6,064 nt of DNA from Chitinophagaceae bacterium. Its GTDB lineage: Bacteria; Bacteroidota; Bacteroidia; Chitinophagales; Chitinophagaceae. Below the pieces are notes generated by a model. That model made no database searches, was not told where the DNA came from, and saw only the letters and a program-made list of their open reading frames with translations. Below, in pieces: positions 1-6,064 of the stretch. Position 1 is the stretch's first letter, and each line of letters opens with the position of its first letter. Location: positions 794-6,857 of the forward strand of contig PLCH01000573.1 of the NCBI GenBank assembly GCA_003135585.1, read 5' to 3'. The position numbers and the translations under genes are program-made.

Positions 1-1
1 G

Positions 2-313
2 AACCACCCCGGTGGATTTGATTTTTACGAGGGGATGAAAGAGGCAATAAAAAACGGGAAAGCGGAAATAATAACAACCCCGGAATATGGGATGAAACTT
101 GGTCCCGCTTATGTGAGTGATAATATGCCCTACCACCTTGACAACTGGGTTGATTGTATGAGGAACAGAAGTGTTGTACCCAATGGGCATATTCATACTG
201 GCTTCTGGCATTCGATAGCCACCATAATGGCAACCCGTGCTTACCGGGAAGGAAAAAAATTATATTGGGATCGAAAAACTGAGGAAATAGTTGATCGGAT
301 GCCTTCTTCGTAA
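2..313 (+). CDS. Gfo/Idh/MocA family oxidoreductase, C-terminal part (5' end outside window)
   Basis: The reading frame is open from the left edge, before the first ATG at 35, and gives 103 residues ending in TAA. So this is the tail of a longer gene and the ATG at 35 is an internal methionine. The segment HLDNWVDCMRNR, then PNGHIHTGFWHSIATIM and the closing YREGKKLYWD are characteristic of the C-terminal domain of Gfo/Idh/MocA proteins common in Bacteroidota and Planctomycetota. Members use NAD(P)(H) to oxidise or reduce sugars and cyclitols. The N-terminal Rossmann fold and any export signal lie outside the window, so substrate and location cannot be judged. The gene is followed after 29 bases by an esterase-like gene on the same strand and then a sugar-acid transporter, which supports a role in carbohydrate catabolism. 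The family call is firm; the reaction is unknown. Confidence 0.85.
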   Translation, partial: NHPGGFDFYEGMKEAIKNGKAEIITTPEYGMKLGPAYVSDNMPYHLDNWVDCMRNRSVVPNGHIHTGFWHSIATIMATRAYREGKKLYWDRKTEEIVDRMPSS

Positions 314-342
314 TTCATGTACATATTCATTCTCCAATAATT

Positions 343-2439
343 ATGAAATATTTACTGATCTCATATGTGTGCTGTGCTGTTTTGAATCCATATAGTGCTG
401 TATTGAAAAGGTTTGGCGATGAGACTATCGATCGGCATGACATTAAAAAGATAAGACCCATTACAGACACTTTACCTAAGGTTTTTCCAAAGAACCATGC
501 TGATTTAATTGCAGGTAAATTAAGACTTGACGCTGCATTAAGATTTGGAGTTAATCAATTGCCTAGCAACATGAAAGATTGGGAAATGCGCAGGGCACAG
601 CTAAAGAACGAGATCATAAAAAAAACAGGGGTTGTAATAAATCATAACCTGGCTTTAAACATGAAGGAAACGGGCACCATTCAATTGAAGGGTTATGCAA
701 TTAAAAAAATAACCTTTCAAACCCGTCCGGGGATTTATGCAACGGCCAATCTATATATCCCTGATGGCAAAGGGCCATTTTCTGCAGTAATTTTTATGAT
801 AGGCCATTGGCTTAAAGGCAAGATCGACGCCGAGGGCCCACAAGCAGTAGGGCATAGCCTGGCGCTCAATGGTTATGTGTGCCTGAGCATTGATCCCTGG
901 GGTTCCGGTGAACGGACTACGATCCACGGCATATTTGAAGACCATGGAGATGAGAATAATCTTGGATCATCGCTGATGAATATCGGCGAAACTTTAATGG
1001 GCATTGAGATTTCAGATAATATGAGAGGTGTTGATCTGCTTTGTTCATTACCTTATGTTGATTCAAAAAATATTGGGGCAACGGGAGGCAGTGGAGGTGG
1101 AAACCAAACTATGTGGCTGACAGCACTCGATGAACGCATTAAAGCGGCCATGCCTGTAGTAAGTGTCGGAACCTTTCAATCCTACATTATGGGAACCCCT
1201 TGTATTTGTGAGGTGGTGGCTGATGCCTTTGACATGACCGAAGAAGCAGGCATTCTTGCCCTTATTGCACCCCGGGCAATAAAGATGTGCAATCATAAAA
1301 AAGATGACAATCCTGTTTTTTTTCCATCTGAAATGATACGCAGTTATACCAATGCCAAACCGATATTTAAATTGTACGGAGTTGAGGATAATATAGCTTT
1401 CCAGTTGTTCGATCTTCCGCATGGATATATGGCTGAAGACCGGGAGGCTGTGCTCGGATGGTTTGACATGCATTTGAAAGGTATTGGTAACAGTTCCCCG
1501 AAAAAGGAAATTCCATTTGAGTTACTGCCAGAGGAACAACTAATGGTGTTCCCTAAGGGACAAAGAGATGCTAATGTAACAGGTACAGTTGAATACTGCA
1601 AACGAAGAGGGAACGAATTAAGATCTGTTTTTCTGAATACAACTTCCACTGATGCAGAGTCTAAGAGAAATGACTTGAGAAACATATTGGGAGTCACCGA
1701 AACATCAATTTTGAATCATGTTTACGAATATCAGCAAATGAACGGATGGAACCGTTTCGCTTTAGCAACTTCTGATAATAAGCTTATTCCAGCGCTGTTG
1801 CGCTCTCCACGGGATAACTCTAAAGGATTTGTAATTGTTTGCAATCCTGAGGGAAAAGACAGTATTCCGCCTAGTTTAATTGATGAAATAATTAAATCGG
1901 GTAAAGGTATCGCGATTGTTGACCTTTCCGGAACAGGAGAAGCCTCTTCAACTTCAGTAGGATATAATTATCGTACAGGAGGGCTTCGCACTATTGCCAG
2001 GTCGGAGTTATGGTTTGGCAGAACCATGATTGGTGAATGGGTAAAAGAGCTTAAGATCCTTACTCAATTCCTGAACTCGAAATACAAAGCTGTGAAAGTA
2101 AACATAGATGGAAGTAAGGAAGCCGGACTAGCTGGATTATTTCTTAGTGCACTGGAAGGCAATGGCGATCATCTTACTCTGCGTGAAGCTCCTGTTAGCT
2201 ATTTATTTGATACCCGCGAAGGTATTGACTTCTTCAGCGCTGCCATCCATCTACCCGGTTTTCTTAAATGGGGAGATGTTTCATTAGCTGCGGCTCTTAG
2301 CGGCAAAAACATTGTATTCGTTGACCCGGTCACTATAACCGGACAAAAGATAGCAGGGAACAGGTTAAAGGAATATCAAAGAGAATTTGAAAAGTTAAGA
2401 TTAAACTATAGGCAACTCGGGAATACAGTATTCAAATAG
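343..2439 (+). CDS. Two-domain alpha/beta hydrolase, acetylxylan-esterase-like, probably exported
   Basis: Predicted carbohydrate esterase of 698 residues. Residues 1-20 (MKYLLISYVCCAVL...) look like a weak signal peptide with no clear lipobox, so periplasmic location is likely but not certain. Domain 1 (about 80-400) has the hydrolase signs: GHW near the oxyanion-hole region, the nucleophile elbow G248-G-S250-G-G252 followed by NQT as in acetylxylan esterases, an acid candidate at D321 or D322 after LIAPRA, and His360 in LPHGY. Domain 2 (about 465-698) resembles a second hydrolase fold, but its elbow position reads G590-S-K592-E-A and no C-terminal catalytic His follows, so it is probably inactive. 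The length fits the bidomain esterases of Bacteroidota rather than the roughly 320-residue single-domain enzymes. The ATG at 343 is the first in frame after the upstream gene; no Shine-Dalgarno is visible, as usual in this phylum. Position between an oxidoreductase and a hexuronate-type transporter suggests deacylation of an acidic glycan. The precise ester (acetyl or methyl) is inference. Confidence 0.85.
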   Translation: MKYLLISYVCCAVLNPYSAVLKRFGDETIDRHDIKKIRPITDTLPKVFPKNHADLIAGKLRLDAALRFGVNQLPSNMKDWEMRRAQLKNEIIKKTGVVINHNLALNMKETGTIQLKGYAIKKITFQTRPGIYATANLYIPDGKGPFSAVIFMIGHWLKGKIDAEGPQAVGHSLALNGYVCLSIDPWGSGERTTIHGIFEDHGDENNLGSSLMNIGETLMGIEISDNMRGVDLLCSLPYVDSKNIGATGGSGGGNQTMWLTALDERIKAAMPVVSVGTFQSYIMGTPCICEVVADAFDMTEEAGILALIAPRAIKMCNHKKDDNPVFFPSEMIRSYTNAKPIFKLYGVEDNIAFQLFDLPHGYMAEDREAVLGWFDMHLKGIGNSSPKKEIPFELLPEEQLMVFPKGQRDANVTGTVEYCKRRGNELRSVFLNTTSTDAESKRNDLRNILGVTETSILNHVYEYQQMNGWNRFALATSDNKLIPALLRSPRDNSKGFVIVCNPEGKDSIPPSLIDEIIKSGKGIAIVDLSGTGEASSTSVGYNYRTGGLRTIARSELWFGRTMIGEWVKELKILTQFLNSKYKAVKVNIDGSKEAGLAGLFLSALEGNGDHLTLREAPVSYLFDTREGIDFFSAAIHLPGFLKWGDVSLAAALSGKNIVFVDPVTITGQKIAGNRLKEYQREFEKLRLNYRQLGNTVFK

Positions 2440-2473
2440 TAAGCAAATAAAAATGAAAGACTAAAGCCAGCAA

Positions 2474-3757
2474 ATGGGCAATTACCGTTACCGAATCCTT
2501 GCATTGGTATTTATGGCTACCACAATTAACTACTTTGACCGTAGTATAGTAGGTGTAATGGCTCCGACCCTGCAAAAACTTTTCCATTGGTCAAATAAGG
2601 ATTATGCAGCCATCATGGTTTCCTTCAAAATTGCTTATGGTATAGGGTTGCTGTTCATGGGTAGTATTATTGACCGGCTTGGCACGAGGATAGGATATAC
2701 TATTTCAATCGTTACCTGGAGCATATTCGGGATCCTGCATGCTGTCATCAGGCCGGCTTTCAGTTTAATTGGTTTTATTGTGGCGCGTTTCGGCCTGGGA
2801 ATTGGCGAGTCGGGAAATTTTCCTGCAGCAATTAAAACGGTAGCAGAGTGGTTTCCAAAAAAGGACCGGGCTTTTGCCACAGGCATTTTTGATGCATCAA
2901 CAAGCGTTGGTGCGATCTTAGCTCCGTTTATTATTGGCGTTATTGTTTCTGTTGAGGGAGATCACTGGCAAATACCATTTCTTATTACCGGTGTGCTTAG
3001 TGCCCTGTGGGTATTTTTATGGATGAGAACCTATCAAAAACCGGAAGAACATCCAAAATTATCAAAAGCGGAGTTAGCCTATATTAACAGTGATTCCGAA
3101 GAGGAAACAAAAGAAAAAATTCCCTGGTTAAAATTATTACCAAAGAGGGAAACCTGGGCATTCTCTTTTACTACGATAACTGATGGTGTTTGGTGGTTTT
3201 ACCTTTTCTGGGGCGCCAAATTTCTGGCAGAACAGTTTGGCGTAAACATTAAAAACATTGGGCCTCCATTCTTGGTTATTTTTATTATGGCGGATGCCGG
3301 AAGCCTCCTTGGAGGATATGCCTCGGGTGCATTAATAAAAAAAGGCTGGTCAATCAACAAGGCCCGGAAAATAACTATGCTGGTTTGTGCGATTATAATT
3401 TTGCCTGTTAGCTTTGTACCTGTTATTGCAAGCAAATGGATGGCAGTCTTTTTAATTGGTCTCGCCGCTGCAGGTCATCAGTCATGGTCGATTAATGGAT
3501 ATACGCTGGTTCCGGATGTTTTTCCAAAGAAAGCAATTGCATCTGTAATAGGAATAGGAAAAATGATTGGGGTGGCGGTCGCGATAATCGCTGATATTGC
3601 CTTAGGGGCAGTACTGGATACCGCCGGTAATTCGGGTTATTTCTGGGCATTCATGATCGCAGGTTTTTCTTATATCCTTATATTGGGATTTGTACACCTA
3701 TTGATGCCAAAGATGACCCCATTAGATGATAATTTGAATTATGTATACTCCAAATAA
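2474..3757 (+). CDS. MFS transporter, anion:cation symporter family, hexuronate (ExuT)-like
   Basis: A 427-residue inner-membrane permease with about 12 hydrophobic segments, the normal length for the major facilitator superfamily. Family marks are N19-Y-F-D-R23 in helix 1 (the NYxDR motif of the anion:cation symporter family), the loop 2-3 motif G63-S-I-I-D67-R-L-G-T-R72, and GIGESGNFP ending at P117 followed by AAIKTVAEWFP, which is typical of ExuT-like proteins. A charged cytoplasmic loop (about 184-225) separates the two six-helix halves. Known relatives take up galacturonate, glucuronate or related organic acids with protons. It starts 34 bases after the esterase gene and is the last gene of the plus-strand group, so it most likely imports the acid sugar released by that pathway. 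The ATG at 2474 puts helix 1 right at the N terminus as expected. Family is secure; substrate is inferred and could be another sugar acid. Confidence 0.9.
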   Translation: MGNYRYRILALVFMATTINYFDRSIVGVMAPTLQKLFHWSNKDYAAIMVSFKIAYGIGLLFMGSIIDRLGTRIGYTISIVTWSIFGILHAVIRPAFSLIGFIVARFGLGIGESGNFPAAIKTVAEWFPKKDRAFATGIFDASTSVGAILAPFIIGVIVSVEGDHWQIPFLITGVLSALWVFLWMRTYQKPEEHPKLSKAELAYINSDSEEETKEKIPWLKLLPKRETWAFSFTTITDGVWWFYLFWGAKFLAEQFGVNIKNIGPPFLVIFIMADAGSLLGGYASGALIKKGWSINKARKITMLVCAIIILPVSFVPVIASKWMAVFLIGLAAAGHQSWSINGYTLVPDVFPKKAIASVIGIGKMIGVAVAIIADIALGAVLDTAGNSGYFWAFMIAGFSYILILGFVHLLMPKMTPLDDNLNYVYSK

Positions 3758-3762
3758 CACGT

Positions 3763-3801
3763 AACTGGTCTCAAAACGTTAGTTTAAGCTATGAGCCAGT
3801 T
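3763..3801. terminator. Candidate hairpin after the sugar operon
   Basis: AACTGG-T-CTCA (3763-3773) is complementary to TGAGCCAGTT (3792-3801), giving a ten-pair stem with one bulged T. The loop contains a second small pairing, AAAC (3774-3777) with GTTT (3782-3785). It sits 6 bases after the transporter stop and 19 bases before the stop of the convergent 91-residue gene, where a two-way terminator would be expected. There is no T-run after it, so it is not a textbook intrinsic terminator. It may instead be an mRNA 3'-end stabiliser or a chance inverted repeat. Confidence 0.4.
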
Positions 3802-3819
3802 CTTACCCTGCGAATTGTG

Positions 3820-4095
3820 CTAATGCAAAAGCTGAGCAATTTTTGCCTTGGAGATGAGTTTTAGCTCACTTTTCAGATTAAAGCTCCAAATAATCAAGAT
3901 TTTCCCTTTTGAATAATATTCATCAGGTTCAGCCTTGGTTGGTTTCGATTCTTGTCCCCACAAAAGCCCATTTAAAAAACTTTGACCATTGAACTCTTTT
4001 TCAAACTCTAAATAAAGAATCGAGCCTCTATCACCTTTTTTGTAATAAGACTGAAACTCTTTCTTTGCCACCTTACCAAAAAGGGATTCATACAT
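3820..4095 (-). CDS. Hypothetical protein, 91 residues
   Basis: I do not recognise this family. The protein begins MYESLFGKVAKKEF and has an alternating charged and hydrophobic pattern. It includes GSILYLEFEKEFNG, a Gly-Leu-Leu-Trp-Gly stretch near residues 43-47 and a hydrophobic strand KILIIWSF near residues 65-72, which suggests a small soluble mostly beta or alpha/beta protein. No signal peptide, membrane span or metal-binding cluster is seen. An in-frame stop lies 18 bases before the ATG (TAG at 4114-4116 on the minus strand), so this ATG is the only reasonable start and the ORF is not a simple 3' tail of a longer one. It converges on the transporter gene. Composition looks protein-like and the frame is uninterrupted on the strand opposite to the operon, so it is likely real. 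It could also be a fragment of a once longer gene. Confidence 0.5.
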   Translation of the reverse strand: MYESLFGKVAKKEFQSYYKKGDRGSILYLEFEKEFNGQSFLNGLLWGQESKPTKAEPDEYYSKGKILIIWSFNLKSELKLISKAKIAQLLH

Positions 4096-4237
4096 ATCGG
4101 TCTGATTATAAAACTAACAGCCGTGAGGTGTTACACATATAATCTGATCCGATTTTGAATATTCTGCGGGAATCTCTGAATCAGAAAGTTTTAAACTGTC
4201 AATTGTTTGACCCTGACATTACGGCGCAAAGGAAATA

Positions 4238-4570
4238 TTGGCAGAAACCCGGAAACTGCTACCTGTTAGTCACAAGCATCATTTTGATTTGAAGATAAGA
4301 CAATGGATTATGTCAGGAATTTTGTTACTGATCGTTACAGCAGTTTCTACAAGGCTTGCAGCTAACTTGTGTGTAATGAATAATCGTTTAAAGGCTGATA
4401 ATGTAAAACACCGGATGATTAAAAAGGTTTATCCCGACATTGCGCTTTGGGCTGATACGACCTATTCAAACAATCCGCAAAAGGTTGAAATAGTTAACGA
4501 AAGATTTGAGGAACAGCAAAAATTCACGAAATCAGGTAGTTATAATATGAGAAAACGAAGCAGACGTTGA
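4238..4570 (+). CDS. Small single-span membrane protein, unknown function (TTG start)
   Basis: I cannot name this 110-residue protein. It has a short basic N-terminal part (RKLLPVSHKHHF, about residues 5-16), one transmembrane segment at about 23-42 (WIMSGILLLIVTAV...), then a charged tail with RLKADNVKHRMIKKVYPD (about 50-67) and ADTTYSNNP (about 72-80). By the positive-inside rule the topology is ambiguous: both flanks are basic. The frame has no ATG at its head. TTG at 4238 is the first usable start, an in-frame TGA lies at 4214-4216, and the next ATG (4310) would cut into the membrane segment. The last residues (NMRKRSRR) are low in character and may be read-through after a deletion. Small one-span proteins of this layout occur in Bacteroidota conjugative elements, but that is a layout resemblance only. 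Its 3' end faces the convergent DUF6624 gene 25 bases away. Confidence 0.45.
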   Translation: MAETRKLLPVSHKHHFDLKIRQWIMSGILLLIVTAVSTRLAANLCVMNNRLKADNVKHRMIKKVYPDIALWADTTYSNNPQKVEIVNERFEEQQKFTKSGSYNMRKRSRR

Positions 4571-4595
4571 AAACACTAAAGTAAAGTTGCCGCGG

Positions 4596-5564
4596 TTACC
4601 ATTTCCGGCTTAATTTGTCCAGTTCAGGCAACTTTCTCGCATATTCCTGTGGATTCCATACAATATCAAATTGCCTGGCGTATTCAGCCATCGGTTGCAA
4701 ACCCATACGCGCCCTACGATGGTCGACATTTAGCGGGTCGTCAAGCGGCGCAACATAATATTTGCCGGTTTTCTCATCAAAGTAGATTTGGCTCCCGTAA
4801 GTTTGTCTCTTAGCTTGCCTGACAGCCACACGGTCCTCCAACAGTGCCAATTCATCTGCCGAGGCATCAGCTTTAGCTAAAGCTTGGCGGATCATTGGTA
4901 AATATTTTATTTGAAATTGCAGGTCTTGTGAATGCTGTATCACCAGGAACACGACGTTGCTTGCGTCCTCTCCAACTTTGCCTTTACCTATCCAGCCGTT
5001 TTCATTGAGTAATTTTGTTATTTTGACACCGTTAATACTATCATTGTGTACCATCAACGTGGAGAGGCTGTCGAGTGCGTGGCTATTGTCACCTGCTTTT
5101 GAGGCAACCCGGTCGTAGGCCAGTCTGGGCTCTTGGTCATCGGGCAGAATGGCCAATAATTCCTTTTGCAAGGGTATATCGTAATTTTTTTCCATTTCAT
5201 CAGAACGCCGCTTGATTTTAGCACTGAGTTCGAGCCATCTTTTATCATTATGTAGTGTCACGAGGTCCGGATTTTTTTCGAATTTGTTGCTGTTCGAGTA
5301 ACCGGCCGCTTCAGCCCAACTCAGCCGTTGAAACGCCTTCTCCTTATTCCCGGCCATCGCTGCCGATCCTGCGCCGCTGACAAGATCTCCTGGAACTTTT
5401 TTTGAAAGTTTGAACGCCTGTTGATAAAGGATTACTGACCTGCTGTAATCTTTCGCATCATGGCGGGAGCGCGCTTGTTGAATCAGATCATAATAAGGCT
5501 GTGCGGATATTGCCACTGATAAGAAAGTGCTGCACAATAACAGTAAAAAAAGGTATAATTTCAT
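4596..5564 (-). CDS. Secreted TPR-like protein with C-terminal DUF6624 domain
   Basis: A 322-residue protein with a clear signal peptide: MK, hydrophobic LYLFLLLLCSTFLSVAI, and a signal peptidase I site near SAQ (residues 20-22), so it is exported to the periplasm or beyond. Residues about 24-115 form TPR-like helices (ARSRHDAKDYSRSVILYQQA, then AGNKEKAFQRLSWAEAAGY and a closing NPDLVTLHNDKRW). Residues about 128-303 match the DUF6624 pattern: NENGWIGKGKVGE (187-199), VIQH (208-211), LLEDRVAVRQ (241-250), QTYGSQI (254-260), YYVAPLDDPLNVDHRR (269-284) and IVWNP near the end. The function of DUF6624 is not established; TPR-DUF6624 pairs are common in Bacteroidota as stand-alone genes. The ATG at 5564 starts directly before the signal peptide. 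It has its own candidate promoter and no co-oriented neighbour, so it is probably monocistronic. The domain call is from memory of the motif pattern. Confidence 0.85.
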   Translation of the reverse strand: MKLYLFLLLLCSTFLSVAISAQPYYDLIQQARSRHDAKDYSRSVILYQQAFKLSKKVPGDLVSGAGSAAMAGNKEKAFQRLSWAEAAGYSNSNKFEKNPDLVTLHNDKRWLELSAKIKRRSDEMEKNYDIPLQKELLAILPDDQEPRLAYDRVASKAGDNSHALDSLSTLMVHNDSINGVKITKLLNENGWIGKGKVGEDASNVVFLVIQHSQDLQFQIKYLPMIRQALAKADASADELALLEDRVAVRQAKRQTYGSQIYFDEKTGKYYVAPLDDPLNVDHRRARMGLQPMAEYARQFDIVWNPQEYARKLPELDKLSRKW

Positions 5565-5595
5565 TGCGTCGATAAGTAATAGTTTCTAATAAGAT

Positions 5596-5624
5596 ATTAT
5601 AGTGTTTAGCTCTAAGATAGACAA
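5596..5624 (-). promoter_or_regulatory. Candidate promoter of the DUF6624 gene
   Basis: On the minus strand TTGTCT (5624-5619) and TATAAT (5601-5596) are separated by exactly 17 bases, a sigma70-like -35/-10 pair with a perfect -10. The start codon at 5564 lies 31 bases downstream, giving a short leader. The same stretch offers TTTG (5625-5622) about 20 bases before the -10 element, as in the Bacteroidota -33 box, but the -7 element TAnnTTTG is only weakly matched. No Shine-Dalgarno sequence precedes the ATG. Confidence 0.45.
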
Positions 5625-5674
5625 AGAAGGGTTTACCGGCGCAAAAATTATCGAAAGCAATCTGACGCCTTTTA

Positions 5675-5908
5675 ATGCTTCATTGCGCTGATCATAATTC
5701 AAATCAACTACAAATATCTAATAAATCATATTTCACAAAAAGATTTGGTATAAGTCGAACGCACTTCTATATAAATTTGGAATATCTGAGAAAAGAACGA
5801 TTATTAATCAAAGCGTATAGAACTGAATTTATAAATCCTGTTTATTGCTTTATTTGTTCCGAAAAAAGAAGACAACAATTAATGGAAGAACTTTGTAATC
5901 AACCTTAG
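5675..5908 (+). CDS. Small winged-helix protein or fragment, RepL-like DNA-binding region
   Basis: The ORF gives 77 residues. FTKRFGISRTHFYINLEYLRKERLL (20-44) reads as a helix-turn-helix with Gly25 in the turn and a recognition helix starting near Ser27. RTEFINPVYCF (49-59) reads as the following beta wing. The helix-turn-helix plus a wing ending in INPxYxF recalls the C-terminal part of RepL-type plasmid replication/maintenance proteins, and more broadly MarR-like winged helices. Such proteins are usually about twice this length. An in-frame stop at 5663-5665 lies just before the ATG at 5675, so the piece is either a stand-alone small regulator or a 5'-truncated gene. It is visibly richer in A+T than the DUF6624 gene beside it, which points to separate ancestry. 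It is divergent from the DUF6624 gene (110 bases between starts). The fold call is fairly likely, the RepL link is tentative. Confidence 0.5.
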   Translation: MLHCADHNSNQLQISNKSYFTKRFGISRTHFYINLEYLRKERLLIKAYRTEFINPVYCFICSEKRRQQLMEELCNQP

Positions 5909-5995
5909 TAAACCTAATCGGAACCTCTCCCGCACAACTTGGCATATCCAGACGACCGGTTACTATATATATGCGCGGGCTTAAAAGTTCCCCGT

Positions 5996-6064
5996 ATGCA
6001 CTCGAAGAACTTTGAAACTTTGGCGAAAATTGTGGGTCTCGGAGAGATAATAGAAATGGATAAT
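5996..6064 (+). CDS. Possible start of an unknown gene, cut by the window end
   Basis: An ATG at 5996 opens a frame of 23 codons (MHSKNFETLAKIVGLGEIIE...) that is still open at the last base. The frame is also open upstream to a stop at 5915-5917, with no earlier ATG. The peptide is protein-like but too short to assign. It lies 87 bases after the winged-helix ORF on the same strand. It may equally be chance. Confidence 0.25.
   Translation, partial: MHSKNFETLAKIVGLGEIIEMDN

Noticed and set aside
751..1697. Minus-strand open frames inside the esterase gene (64, 136 and 117 codons)
   Set aside because: They lie wholly inside a well-supported esterase gene in antisense and give no recognisable motifs; they are shadows.
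2635..3435. Minus-strand open frames inside the transporter gene
   Set aside because: Antisense to conserved membrane segments of the permease; composition is the mirror of hydrophobic codons.
4105..4133. TATAAT at 4110-4105 (minus) as promoter for the 91-residue gene
   Set aside because: It is only 9 bases from the ATG and the matching -35 position reads TAACAC, a poor match; it may be chance in AT-rich DNA.
5054..5248. 64-codon minus-strand frame inside the DUF6624 gene
   Set aside because: Same strand but other frame, entirely within the conserved coding region; no independent support.
4222..5648. GGCGCAAA occurring at both 4223 and 5639 as possible element ends or att repeats
   Set aside because: Only eight identical bases with divergent flanks; expected by chance and no integrase is present.
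5593..5691. Short plus-strand frame reading SSKIDKEGFTGAKIIE with a GTG as possible start
   Set aside because: Only about 30 codons, overlaps the candidate promoter of the divergent gene and has no recognised similarity; too weak to call.
5929..5979. CCCGC ... GCGGG inverted repeat in the gap before 5996
   Set aside because: Only five pairs with a loop of over 40 bases; no stable hairpin expected.

Overview
The window looks like chromosomal DNA of a Bacteroidota species, probably of the Sphingobacteriia/Chitinophagia kind. The reasons are a moderate-to-low G+C, genes that start without a visible Shine-Dalgarno sequence, and protein families typical of that phylum: a two-domain acetylxylan-esterase-like hydrolase, a Gfo/Idh/MocA oxidoreductase and a DUF6624 lipoprotein-like/secreted protein. 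The assignment rests on protein style, not on a marker gene.

Positions 1-3757 form the 3' end of a plus-strand sugar-use operon. It holds the C-terminal 103 residues of a Gfo/Idh/MocA oxidoreductase, then a 698-residue exported-looking alpha/beta hydrolase (29-base gap), then a 427-residue MFS transporter of the anion:cation symporter/hexuronate type (34-base gap). The likely joint role is removal of ester groups from an acidic plant or algal saccharide, uptake of the released (uronic) acid sugar, and redox processing. The exact substrate cannot be read from this window. An imperfect inverted repeat just after the transporter (3763-3801) may end the transcript.

Positions 3820-4570 are a patchy zone. 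It has a 91-residue minus-strand hypothetical gene, then a 110-residue plus-strand single-span membrane protein whose only plausible starts are TTG or an internal ATG. A short overlapping open frame in front of the latter (4143-4292) looks protein-like. This zone could be a decayed piece of a mobile element.

Positions 4596-5564 (minus) encode a secreted protein with an N-terminal TPR-like region and a C-terminal DUF6624 domain. A good sigma70-type promoter (5596-5624) lies in front of it.

Positions 5675-5908 (plus) hold a small AT-rich ORF with a winged-helix fold resembling the DNA-binding part of RepL-like plasmid replication proteins. A further frame opens at 5996 and runs off the window. 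I see no RNA gene, CRISPR array, complete insertion sequence or convincing new multi-gene system. The main points of interest are the degenerate second hydrolase domain and the island-like gene fragments between 3.8 and 6.0 kb.
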